Positions 1-8,036 of a stretch of DNA of 64,000 nucleotides are shown in pieces. The DNA lies in the NCBI RefSeq assembly GCF_021729145.1, contig NZ_JAJSLW010000007.1, forward strand, positions 13,067 through 77,066, written 5' to 3'. A program made the position numbers and the translations under genes. The stretch is from Membranihabitans maritimus (GTDB taxonomy: Bacteria > Bacteroidota > Bacteroidia > Chitinophagales > Saprospiraceae). Within the stretch, counting starts at the first letter, position 1. Each line of letters opens with the position of its first letter. The notes under the pieces were generated by a model. That model saw nothing but the letters and a program-made list of their open reading frames with translations, was not told the origin of the DNA and searched no databases.

Positions 1-125
1 GCAGGTACGGGAGGAGGTGGCGGCGGTATCTTTGATTCTTCCGGTGATGCAGGTACGGGAGGAGGTGGCGGCGGTATCTTTGATTCTTCCGGTGATGCAG
101 GTACGGGAGGAGGTGGCGGCGGTAT
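1..125. repeat. 48-bp perfect tandem repeat, at least 2.6 copies
   Basis: Copies lie at 1-48, 49-96 and 97-125 (partial), and the array continues off the left edge. The copies are identical base for base. The unit is much richer in G and C than the flanks. Because 48 is a multiple of three, it adds 16 residues per copy to the M56 protein on the minus strand (unit IPPPPPPVPASPEESK). No spacers separate the copies, so this is not a CRISPR array. Confidence 0.97.
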
Positions 126-1580
126 TATATTAAGTATCCTCATTTTTCTCTGTTCACCTGGTGTAAGATCTTTTACATCGAGAGTAATATAAACGCGATT
201 GACACCTTTCTCCCTTGCAATCCCCACGGATGCACTTTCCCCAAAAATAGCCAGGTATTTCTGAGCATGTCCCCTGCTTTTCCTTACCATATTTACGTAA
301 TACTCTGCATTCTCATCGAGCCAAATTTCATTTGGGATATCAAGATTACCGATATCAAAATCCTGACCAAAAATACTCGCTCCCTTTTGTGTCGAAAATT
401 CATCAGAATAAACGTATAATATTATATTTTCATTAATTCTGTTGTCCGGCAGGGTCCCTATTGCATCTACGGAGTCCCGGGGAATTTCCATAAATTCCTC
501 TGCAGTGACATCCCTGTCATTGTAAATAAAATCAACAACTACATCTTTAGTGGAAGATTTCCTTGCATACAAACTACCTTTTTCGCTATTCACATTCATT
601 TCAAACAAATCATTTCCTTCTTGTTTTGTCCGGGTCAATTCAATTGTCATAAAGTCATTTTCATAGAATAACGGATATTCAATTTTCCCCGTTGTAATTC
701 TTTCCGATGGACTCTGTGTAAGCACTGTAGCTTGCCCAAAGCAGATCCACAACAAGAAGGCAAGGGGAAGTATAAGTACCGTTTTCCACATATTTGCCGG
801 TCTACTTAATTTCTTGTTCATCATTTGAATACGTTTTTTGATTAGTGAATAATTAAAATGATTGGCAAATGCAGTAGGGGAAGCATATACACTCGCAGAT
901 AATATTGAAAGCTGGTATTTCTTTTTATTCATTCCGGCTTTAAGCACTGCCCGGTCAACAATAAATTCCAGGTTCTCGATCACCAAATGACGATAAATCC
1001 ATACAAGCGGATTCCACCAAAATACTATGCAAATTAACTGGGCGGTCAACATATCCACGGAGTGCTTCTGATACACGTGAACCTGTTCGTGTTCAATGAC
1101 CTGACACAGGGTTTCATCACTGTATGCCGGGCTATGCAGTACAATAAAATCAAAAAAACTAAAAGGAGACACCGGTCGTTCAGAATCACACAGAACACCT
1201 ATGCGTAATTGCTTTTTTCGAGATGATCGAATGATCCGGAAGATTTTCACCATGTCATTTAGGGTGACAACGAGCAATACAATGCCGACCAGCCCAATTA
1301 CAACAAGTACAGGGCTTTGCCAGTCCCACCGGCTTTCCATGGCAATACCTCCCGATCGTAAGGGCATCTCGGGTACCGATACCATTACCCTGTGCATTAT
1401 TGTCTGTTCTTCGACTTTAAAATTAATTAACGGCAAAAAGAAAGATAATACCGGAATGGTCAATAGGACCAGCCGCTTAAGGTAATGTAGTGTCTCCTTC
1501 CGCAACGCAAAGGCAAAAAACGTCAATAATACGGCGAAGATAATACTGAATTTTACCATGTAGGGAATAAACTCACTCAT
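1..1580 (-). CDS. M56 family (BlaR1-like) membrane metallopeptidase, C-terminus off the window
   Basis: This is a membrane zinc peptidase of the BlaR1/MecR1 type, the usual sensor partner of a BlaI repressor. The frame stays open from 1580 to base 1. The zinc motif HEQVH is at about residues 164-168 (bases 1077-1091), inside a multi-helix N-terminal membrane domain; a further hydrophobic helix lies near residue 270. After it comes a periplasmic region of about 200 residues that I do not recognise, then repeats of a 16-residue proline-rich unit (six prolines in a row). I place the start at the ATG at 1578-1580, giving MSEFIPYMVKF, the form usual for Bacteroidota M56 proteins; it overlaps the end of blaI by 8 bases, which indicates translational coupling. 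A later ATG at 1557-1559 would remove seven residues. No penicillin-binding domain is visible in the part present. The signal it senses is unknown. Confidence 0.85.
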   Translation of the reverse strand, partial: MSEFIPYMVKFSIIFAVLLTFFAFALRKETLHYLKRLVLLTIPVLSFFLPLINFKVEEQTIMHRVMVSVPEMPLRSGGIAMESRWDWQSPVLVVIGLVGIVLLVVTLNDMVKIFRIIRSSRKKQLRIGVLCDSERPVSPFSFFDFIVLHSPAYSDETLCQVIEHEQVHVYQKHSVDMLTAQLICIVFWWNPLVWIYRHLVIENLEFIVDRAVLKAGMNKKKYQLSILSASVYASPTAFANHFNYSLIKKRIQMMNKKLSRPANMWKTVLILPLAFLLWICFGQATVLTQSPSERITTGKIEYPLFYENDFMTIELTRTKQEGNDLFEMNVNSEKGSLYARKSSTKDVVVDFIYNDRDVTAEEFMEIPRDSVDAIGTLPDNRINENIILYVYSDEFSTQKGASIFGQDFDIGNLDIPNEIWLDENAEYYVNMVRKSRGHAQKYLAIFGESASVGIAREKGVNRVYITLDVKDLTPGEQRKMRILNIIPPPPPPVPASPEESKIPPPPPPVPASPEESKIPPPPPPVP

Positions 1581-1938
1581 CATCCTCATTTTCAATCATT
1601 CGTAAAATATCTTCAAGATCCTTCTTACTCAGGTGTTCTTTTTCCGCGAAAAAAGTCACCATATTTTTGAATGAACGGTTGAAATAATTGTCAACGATCC
1701 CGCTTACAAAATGACGCTTGTAACGGTCTTCACTTACCTGTGGGTAGTAACGATGTGTATTCCCAAAACTTTCATGCCCGATAAATCCCTTGTCCTCCAG
1801 TATACGCACAGTAGTGGAGACGGTATTATAATGGGGTTTGGGCTCATCCATTTCCCTGATAATGTCCTTGACGAAAGCGTTTCCCAGGCGCCATAAAATC
1901 AGCATAATAGCTTCTTCTTTTGTTGTTAATTTCTCCAT
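1573..1938 (-). CDS. BlaI/MecI/CopY family transcriptional repressor
   Basis: This 121-residue protein has the size and layout of BlaI/MecI repressors: an N-terminal winged helix (about residues 1-75, beginning LTTKEEAIMLILW, with recognition region YNTVSTTVRILEDKG) and a C-terminal dimerisation part. In the known systems, activation of the M56 partner leads to cleavage of the repressor and derepression. Its gene runs directly into the M56 gene (8-base overlap), so the two form one sensor-repressor operon. Two near-perfect inverted repeats just upstream are likely operators, implying autoregulation. No beta-lactamase gene is in view; in Bacteroidota such pairs often have other, unknown targets. 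Confidence 0.93.
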   Translation of the reverse strand: MEKLTTKEEAIMLILWRLGNAFVKDIIREMDEPKPHYNTVSTTVRILEDKGFIGHESFGNTHRYYPQVSEDRYKRHFVSGIVDNYFNRSFKNMVTFFAEKEHLSKKDLEDILRMIENEDDE

Positions 1939-1956
1939 GATCGTTACATTTATGCC

Positions 1957-1999
1957 CCAATATAACTAATTTTTTAGTTGCAAAACTAATCAATTAGTT
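1957..1999 (-). promoter_or_regulatory. Promoter with two candidate BlaI operators upstream of the repressor gene
   Basis: Two 16-bp dyads lie at 1964-1979 (AACTAA, 4 bases, TTAGTT) and 1984-1999 (AACTAAT, 2 bases, ATTAGTT). Their centres are 20 bp apart, about two helical turns. On the minus strand TTTG (1981-1984), a 16-base spacer and TATATTGG (1957-1964, one mismatch to TAnnTTTG) resemble a Bacteroidota promoter. One dyad fills the spacer and the other covers the -33 element. That they bind this BlaI protein is inference. Confidence 0.65.
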
Positions 2000-2182
2000 A
2001 ATTTAACAACTTATCTCCTAGCCAGACCTTCATTGAGCAGTCAGCTTAAAACATACCAATAATTACAATGCCTCCAATCCACATAAGAACTTCGGTATCG
2101 CCCTATTGTATCTTTGAGACCAAAGTGGTATCCTATCTCCGGGTTACACTCTTCCGGGATTCACCCCTACCTACTCAGGCTA

Positions 2183-3154
2183 TTATTCCTTTTCCACATC
2201 AAAACGCCATTCCTTTCCATTTACATCTATCAAAGTTATTTGAGGATTATCACCCTTTATCGAATCCAGATCAGGGATTCGTACCTCTCCCCTGCTCCCT
2301 AATTCCACCGTCATAGCATAGGGAGTAAATCCTATCTTCGCGGGCCTGAAGTTCTTGATTTCAAGACGCCGCTGTAATTCACCATTTTCAAAAACAACCT
2401 CGTTGCCAGAATCATCGCTAATCCGGATACCTACAATAAAATTACCATACACATCGATACCCTCCACACGCGTTATCCCGAAGGTCAAATCATCTCCTTT
2501 CAAAGTTGCTTCCGATACCTGTATTTCAGGCATTTTACTCAAATTGTGCAAAGGGCCCCACAATCCCCCATGGTAAATTTGATTCGTTGCCAAGGTTATA
2601 AAGAAAGCCAGACCAGCCAATCCGATCGTCACTTTTTTCCCACTTAACATTTTCCACATAAACCTATCAATTCGGTGAAATACATTATTGCTGCGCAAAA
2701 AGAGTGAATCTACAGAATAACGCCCCGGCCCCAATATAGCCAGCATCAGTCCTCCGGAAATTCCCAGTACCCCGATCTGCCATTCATCCAGGCAGGTAGA
2801 TCCCAGCCAACCACTACCCAGCAAAATCCCAAATGCCAGCCCGGAAGCAGCCAAACTCATAAAACGGGACATAAACCCTACCATTAGTGCCAGTCCGACC
2901 ACCCCTTCAATAATGGTAAAGGCAATCATATTAACCTGCAGAAGATCCGGGTTCTCTACCAGAAATTCTATAATAGGCTTTATCCCCAGAGCATTGGGTA
3001 AGAAATAGTTGAATTTTATACCAATCCATCCCGCACTTTCCATATCCAGTTTATCACTGAGGGCTACACGACGCCATAAAGCTGAGAAATAGGTCCATCC
3101 TACGATCAAACGAAGGATAATTGAGGCATTCTCTGCCTTTGAATAGTTTATCAT
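2183..3154 (-). CDS. Thiosulfate:quinone oxidoreductase, DoxD-DoxA fusion
   Basis: The 323-residue protein joins two domains known from thiosulfate:quinone oxidoreductase, a membrane enzyme that oxidises thiosulfate to tetrathionate and reduces quinone. Residues about 1-150 form a DoxD/DoxX-like four-helix membrane domain (LRLIVGWTYFSALW at its start, GFMSRFMSLAAS inside). After another membrane helix, the DoxA part begins with the typical block NQIYHGGLWGPLHNLSKMP and ends as a beta-rich domain. In Acidianus these are separate subunits; fused forms are common in Bacteroidota. No other sulfur-oxidation gene is nearby. The gene is on the same strand as cydAB, which could reoxidise the quinol, but a 229-base gap separates it from the next gene and no shared transcript can be shown. 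Confidence 0.8.
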   Translation of the reverse strand: MINYSKAENASIILRLIVGWTYFSALWRRVALSDKLDMESAGWIGIKFNYFLPNALGIKPIIEFLVENPDLLQVNMIAFTIIEGVVGLALMVGFMSRFMSLAASGLAFGILLGSGWLGSTCLDEWQIGVLGISGGLMLAILGPGRYSVDSLFLRSNNVFHRIDRFMWKMLSGKKVTIGLAGLAFFITLATNQIYHGGLWGPLHNLSKMPEIQVSEATLKGDDLTFGITRVEGIDVYGNFIVGIRISDDSGNEVVFENGELQRRLEIKNFRPAKIGFTPYAMTVELGSRGEVRIPDLDSIKGDNPQITLIDVNGKEWRFDVEKE

Positions 3155-3383
3155 ATTTTAAATAGTTTTTTTGTTCGTATACCCGGCGAAAGGGATGTCA
3201 CCAAATCCGGGTATCTTCTACCCGATGGCAGAAGCCATACTGAATTCCATTCCCATCCTGACCGGATAAAAATTATAATTATAACAGGATTACTCACTAA
3301 CTACCTTACAAAACATACGGGTACCACATGCCAATACATAGTTAGCCGGAAAAATCCCCAAAAACGGGGTTCTAAAAAAAGTA

Positions 3384-3737
3384 TCAGCTTATTGAATCGG
3401 GCGGAGGAGTTGTGGGTTCGCCCGGGTTTTCGATAATAATAAAGGAATAATAGGAAGTATCTACTTTGGGAGTCTTGAACTCAAACAACTTCCGAAGAGA
3501 ATTTAAAAGTCTCTGCTCGACAGGTATGTCAATAGAAATTTGACAAGCTGAAGCAGGAACGGAGTCAAAAGGCCAATTGGTTAAAGGTTGGTCTTGCCTA
3601 TCAACGGGTACCGACGTCAAAGCCTTTCGCTTACAAATATCCGTTTTGGGAAGCAATGGGCCCGCTACCTGGATAATAATAAAAACCCAGGCAGCACCAA
3701 TTAATAAAACCGTTGATATTCTTGAAATAGCTTTCAC
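3384..3737 (-). CDS. Small membrane-anchored protein of unknown function
   Basis: I do not recognise this 117-residue reading frame. It would start at a GTG (3735-3737). It has one N-terminal hydrophobic helix (about residues 8-28, ending in AGPLLPK), a central region with two cysteines and a proline-rich end (PTTPPPDSIS). The body is therefore probably outside the cytoplasm. It sits between doxDA and cydB on the same strand with long gaps on both sides. It could be a real lineage-specific protein or a chance frame; its fit between same-strand genes and the plausible membrane anchor favour the former. Confidence 0.45.
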   Translation of the reverse strand: MKAISRISTVLLIGAAWVFIIIQVAGPLLPKTDICKRKALTSVPVDRQDQPLTNWPFDSVPASACQISIDIPVEQRLLNSLRKLFEFKTPKVDTSYYSFIIIENPGEPTTPPPDSIS

Positions 3738-4073
3738 CTCTGCTAATGTATAATACAGAACTCAATAATCGACGTTCTTTAACGCATTGAAAACGCTGAT
3801 CAACATCATTTAACTATTTATTAAACAGCCTAAACAAATTGGAATTTGATGATCAACTTAAAGAAATAATGAATAACACCGATGATACCGGGGCTACAAT
3901 ACTTATTTTCGCTAAACCGCCAGTTAAATGATAACCAAAGCTATACACTTTTTTTACCACTTAGAACACAGTTCACTTAGAAACACGCAGGAACTTCCTC
4001 TCACTCATCCTTGTGCACTCAACGCCTTGGTGTTTCCCTTTTACATCATAGATAGTACGGAAGAAGACATTAT
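3738..4073. other. Gene-poor stretch downstream of cydB
   Basis: About 336 bases between the end of cydB and the start of the small unknown gene. Short open frames cross it, but none looks like a protein family and no clear terminator hairpin with a T-run was seen. It probably holds the promoter of the small unknown gene. Confidence 0.5.
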
Positions 4074-5084
4074 TCATTTCTCCACCTTAAAAACCCTAAA
4101 CAAAAAATACAGTGCCGGAAAAATCAACAGAATCCCTACAATCAATGCAATTAACAATACCTTCATGACTGTTTGCTCCGCTGAAGCATCATGGATAGAC
4201 AATATTCCCCCACCGTGATAATACAATAAATTGGGCCATTGATTCGCTAACCAACCCAAAACTATGAGAACTACCTGTACCCCTCCCAAAATCCGCAAAC
4301 TCCAAATTTCCCGGCGATTGATGAAGATCCAAATAAATGGAACAATAGCAGAAGCAATTATAGCACATCCTATGGATATCGAATGATCCAAAAACCGCAA
4401 ATGGAAATCCAGCCCCTGATAATAGGAACTCACAAAAATTAAACTACCCGTTACCACGGATGCCCAAAACAATCTCTTAATAAATTTTGCAATAAGACCA
4501 TACCCGTAGTCTGTCTCCACTTCTCCCAGTAAGAAGATCGAAGCTATATAAGCGGACAGCACGCTGACAAATAATCCAATTGAAAAACAAAACGGATTGA
4601 ACCACGGCGCTACAAAATATTGGTAAAAAGATAGATTTGATAATGAATAGTCTTGTTCAGGGAGCGTTCCTGAAACCAAAGCTCCCAATATAATACCTAA
4701 AAATATCGTTGAAAACAGACTTGAATACCTGAATACAACCGAATATATTTGCTGGGAAGAATCCTTCACCGCATCATAGTGCCGGAAAGTAAAGGCCGCC
4801 CCGCGGAATATAATACCGATCAAAGCGAGGAATACCGGGATATGCAAAACAATAGACACAGTGCTGTACACCTTTGGAAAACCGTTAAAAAGAATCACAA
4901 CTGCTATAATCAACCAGATATGATTGGCTTCCCAAACAGGTGCAATAGCTTTGCTTATGGTGGATACACCTTTCTGACCGGTAAAAATTTCGAGGATCCC
5001 AGCCCCAAAATCAGCACCCCCAAAAACGACATAAAACAAAACGCTGACTCCTAAGATAAACACTACTAATTCTGTATAGATCAT
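4074..5084 (-). CDS. cydB: Cytochrome bd quinol oxidase subunit II
   Basis: CydB is the haem-free second subunit of the bd-type terminal oxidase, which oxidises quinol and reduces oxygen to water at the inner membrane. The 336-residue protein has the usual eight to nine hydrophobic helices and the family blocks GGADFGAGILEIF near residue 23 and PVWEANHIWLI near residue 48. It overlaps cydA by four bases (ATGA), the classic sign of translational coupling. The length matches short CioB-type subunits. Confidence 0.96.
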   Translation of the reverse strand: MIYTELVVFILGVSVLFYVVFGGADFGAGILEIFTGQKGVSTISKAIAPVWEANHIWLIIAVVILFNGFPKVYSTVSIVLHIPVFLALIGIIFRGAAFTFRHYDAVKDSSQQIYSVVFRYSSLFSTIFLGIILGALVSGTLPEQDYSLSNLSFYQYFVAPWFNPFCFSIGLFVSVLSAYIASIFLLGEVETDYGYGLIAKFIKRLFWASVVTGSLIFVSSYYQGLDFHLRFLDHSISIGCAIIASAIVPFIWIFINRREIWSLRILGGVQVVLIVLGWLANQWPNLLYYHGGGILSIHDASAEQTVMKVLLIALIVGILLIFPALYFLFRVFKVEK

Positions 5085-6394
5085 ACCCCGTATTTTTTAT
5101 GTATAGAAGTAATTTGCCTTCGCATCAACCAGATAATCACACTGGTCAGAAAGGTATAAACAACCATAACTGTCAACAGGGAATACTGTATGCCCGGCAT
5201 GGAAGTCAGGGCATCCTTCGTTTTCATAATACCATAAATAATCCAGGGCTGACGCCCTACTTCAGTGACAATCCAACCCGCCTCAAGGGCTACAAACCCA
5301 ATCGGCATAGCCAGAACTATCGTCCAAAGCCCCCATTTATAATCAAGAATAGATTTCCCTTTCCAACGTTTCCAAAAATAGACCACACCTATCAACATCA
5401 TCAACATTCCAAAACCCACCATAATCTGAAAAGCAAAATGGGTAATTGTCACCGGAGGATGCTCCTCCTCGGGAATACGGTCCAGTCCGATCACTTCTTC
5501 ATTGAAATTTCCATGGGCTAAAAAACTCAATGCCCCCGGTATTTCAATGGCATAGTTCACTTCTTTATTCTCTTCATCGGGAATCCCCCCAATTATCAAA
5601 CTTGCCTTTTCTTCAGTATGGAAATGCGCCTCCATAGCTGCTAATTTAGCCGGTTGCCTTTCCGCCACACTTTTGGCAGCAATATCCCCAGTAACAGGCA
5701 TGGCAAAAGCAGCAATGCACCCAAACAATAAGGCAATTTTGGCCGCTTCATAATGAAACCGTATTTTCTTGTTTCTCATTATATAGACTGCATGTATCCC
5801 CGCCACTGCAAATCCCGTACTCGCAAAGGCGGCAAAGGTCATATGCAAAGCCTGGGGTATCCACGCTTCATTAAACATTGCATGGACAGGATCTATATTT
5901 GAAAATACCCCGTTGGCATACTCAAACCCAGTAGGACTATTCATCCATCCATTCGCAGCTACTACGAAAATACCTGAAAATATACCTGAAACACCCACAA
6001 CCAAGCCACTGATCCAGTGAATACGAGGGGAAACCCGGTCCCAACCATAAAGAAAAACCCCCAGGGCAATTGCTTCCAAAAAAAATGCTGTTCCTTCCAG
6101 GGAAAATGGCATCCCGATTATAGGTCCGGCATGCTCCATAAATTCAGGCCACAATAATCCCAATTCAAAAGACAGAAGTGTACCGGATACAGCTCCAACA
6201 GCAAAAAATATGGCCACTCCTTTGGACCACGATTTAGCCAAATCCATATACAATATATCCCCTGTCTTCATCCACTTCCATTCGGCATATGCCATAAAAA
6301 ATGGCATCGCCATTCCTATGCAAGCAAAGACAATATGCCAACCCAAAGAAAACGCCATTTGTAATCTTGCAGCTAAAAAGTCATCCATAAACAC
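5081..6394 (-). CDS. cydA: Cytochrome bd quinol oxidase subunit I (short Q-loop type)
   Basis: CydA carries the haems and quinol site of cytochrome bd oxidase. Likely haem ligands are His20 (b595), His184 (b558) and Met325 (b558); Glu100 and Glu107 sit in the conserved block SLEGTAFFLEAIALG. The Q-loop residues Lys250 and Glu255 are present (QPAKLAAMEA), as is GWIVTEVGRQPW at 373-384. At 437 residues it lacks the long insertion in the Q-loop of the E. coli enzyme, so it is of the short CIO-like type, which in some bacteria is less cyanide-sensitive. It heads a two-gene operon with cydB. No CydX-like small subunit or cydCD maturation genes are visible. Confidence 0.96.
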   Translation of the reverse strand: MFMDDFLAARLQMAFSLGWHIVFACIGMAMPFFMAYAEWKWMKTGDILYMDLAKSWSKGVAIFFAVGAVSGTLLSFELGLLWPEFMEHAGPIIGMPFSLEGTAFFLEAIALGVFLYGWDRVSPRIHWISGLVVGVSGIFSGIFVVAANGWMNSPTGFEYANGVFSNIDPVHAMFNEAWIPQALHMTFAAFASTGFAVAGIHAVYIMRNKKIRFHYEAAKIALLFGCIAAFAMPVTGDIAAKSVAERQPAKLAAMEAHFHTEEKASLIIGGIPDEENKEVNYAIEIPGALSFLAHGNFNEEVIGLDRIPEEEHPPVTITHFAFQIMVGFGMLMMLIGVVYFWKRWKGKSILDYKWGLWTIVLAMPIGFVALEAGWIVTEVGRQPWIIYGIMKTKDALTSMPGIQYSLLTVMVVYTFLTSVIIWLMRRQITSIHKKYGV

Positions 6395-6586
6395 TACCGT
6401 TTCTACATGATAAAATTTTGTTCAGACTAAAATACAAATAAATACACAACTAATATTTTACATTTCACCCAATTCATCTATTTAGATTCTGTTTGATCTA
6501 ATAAAAATATAGCCAAAAATAGTTCTTTAACCATTTCATTTTCGTATCTTGATAGTTTATTTTTAATTGAAAGAAAGTATTTAAAT

Positions 6587-7165
6587 ATGGGCGATCAAAA
6601 ACACCGATGTGGATGGTGTAAAGGAGATAAATTGTACGAAGATTATCACGACAAAGAATGGGGGGTTCCGGTTTTTGATGATGACAAACTCTTTGAATTT
6701 TTGATTTTAGAAACCTTCCAGGCAGGATTGAGCTGGATTACTATCCTCAGAAAAAGAGCCAACTTCCAAAAAGCACTGGATGATTTTGCTTATCAGATAA
6801 TTGCAGGATATGGTGAGAGTAAGATTCAATCCCTTTTAATGGACGAAGGTATCATTCGGAATAAACTTAAAGTTCGAGCTACCGTATCCAATGCCCAGGC
6901 ATTTATTAATGTTCGCGAAAACTACGGAAGCTTTAGCAATTACATTTGGAGTTTTACTGATGGCAAAACTATCCAAAATAATATTAGCGATTACCGGAAA
7001 GCTCCAGCAAAAACACCCCTTTCAGAAATAATTAGTAAAGACCTCAAAAAAAAGGGCTTCAAATTTGTAGGCCCCACAGTAGTATATGCTCACATGCAGG
7101 CTACCGGTATGGTAAACGATCATGAAATGTCGTGTTTTAGGTATAATGAATTATTAGAGTTCTGA
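6587..7165 (+). CDS. tag: DNA-3-methyladenine glycosylase I
   Basis: Tag removes 3-methyladenine from alkylated DNA as the first step of base-excision repair in the cytoplasm. The 192-residue protein has the whole family layout: HRCGWCKGD and YHDKEWGVP at the N-terminus, ETFQAGLSWITIL in the helix-hairpin region, and NDHEMSCFRY at the end. The structural zinc ligands of the E. coli enzyme map to Cys8, His21, His179 and Cys183, all present. It stands alone, divergent from cydAB and convergent with the SGNH hydrolase. Confidence 0.96.
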   Translation: MGDQKHRCGWCKGDKLYEDYHDKEWGVPVFDDDKLFEFLILETFQAGLSWITILRKRANFQKALDDFAYQIIAGYGESKIQSLLMDEGIIRNKLKVRATVSNAQAFINVRENYGSFSNYIWSFTDGKTIQNNISDYRKAPAKTPLSEIISKDLKKKGFKFVGPTVVYAHMQATGMVNDHEMSCFRYNELLEF

Positions 7166-7217
7166 AACATATATCACTCAAGAGAATTACAAATCTATTC
7201 TCTACATCAAAACTTGA

Positions 7218-7892
7218 TTACCGGCGGATATACGACCGGACAATCGGGGCCCATAAATTATACCCGGCCCTGTTCATATGAAGGGAATCAGAAACCCAGA
7301 TTTCTTTTAATATTTCACCTTCAATATCATACATCACTTGCCCTACATCAATAAAATCAACTCCGGGCGTCCTTGATGCCAACATGGCCAATCCCTGGCT
7401 GGCTTTAACAAATTCTTCAGTTAGTTCCCTTCTCGAAGGACTTGGCTTCGGGGACAAAAATGATATATGGGTTCCCGGATGTTTTATTTCAACCATCCGG
7501 ATAAATGTTTTTACGTCTTTCAAATAGTCCTTTGCTGACATGCCGGAAGCAATATCATTGTCACCTTCGTATACAATTATTTGCTTTGGGGAAAACGGCG
7601 TAATTACTTTATCAAAATAAAAAATAACATCAGATAAACGCGAGCCTCCAAACCCATTATTTACAACCTCTTCCGAATTGAAATCAGATTCAAAATCGAC
7701 CCACCTCGTAAAACTGCTACTCCCCACAAATACCGTATGTACTGCAGACACATCCATATGGGTAGCTTTCTCTTCAATTTTATTTACCGCACTCTCGAAT
7801 CGCATGACTCGCTTTAATTCTGGATTTTGGTCCTGAGCCATGGCAAAAGAAATAATCCCCAAATAAAAAACGGCAAATTGTAAAAATCTCAT
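7218..7892 (-). CDS. Secreted SGNH/GDSL-type hydrolase
   Basis: This is an exported esterase or acetylhydrolase of the SGNH fold. A signal peptide ends near residue 19 (ISFAMAQ). Block I carries the catalytic serine in VFVGSSSF, block II has the glycine in NNGFGGSRLSD, block III the asparagine in YEGDNDI, and block V the Asp-His pair in DSLHMNRAGY. Block I reads GSSS rather than GDS, as in the platelet-activating-factor acetylhydrolase-like branch. Substrate is unknown; carbohydrate-ester deacetylation is common for this branch. No operon partner is visible. Confidence 0.87.
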   Translation of the reverse strand: MRFLQFAVFYLGIISFAMAQDQNPELKRVMRFESAVNKIEEKATHMDVSAVHTVFVGSSSFTRWVDFESDFNSEEVVNNGFGGSRLSDVIFYFDKVITPFSPKQIIVYEGDNDIASGMSAKDYLKDVKTFIRMVEIKHPGTHISFLSPKPSPSRRELTEEFVKASQGLAMLASRTPGVDFIDVGQVMYDIEGEILKEIWVSDSLHMNRAGYNLWAPIVRSYIRR

Positions 7893-8036
7893 TCTATTTT
7901 AATTTAAATATTCATTTAATTAAACACTAAGCTAATCGTGAAGCTAAAATACTAATTTATATGAGTCTTTGGAATTTGTTTAAATTCTTTTCCGAAACAT
8001 CAAATTAAAAGGAAAGAGACATTACGGAGTCAATAA

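Noticed and set aside
1-125. Tandem repeat as a CRISPR array
   Set aside because: The 48-bp copies are contiguous without spacers and lie in frame in a coding sequence.
1201-1485. Plus-strand 94-residue open frame
   Set aside because: It lies opposite the M56 gene, which has the HEQVH motif and a continuous family-like frame.
3350-3377. CCCC/GGGG hairpin as a terminator for the small unknown gene
   Set aside because: Only four contiguous G-C pairs form, with a mismatch outside; too weak to call.
3928-4218. Plus-strand 96-residue open frame near the end of cydB
   Set aside because: Its second half is antisense to cydB and the protein resembles no family.
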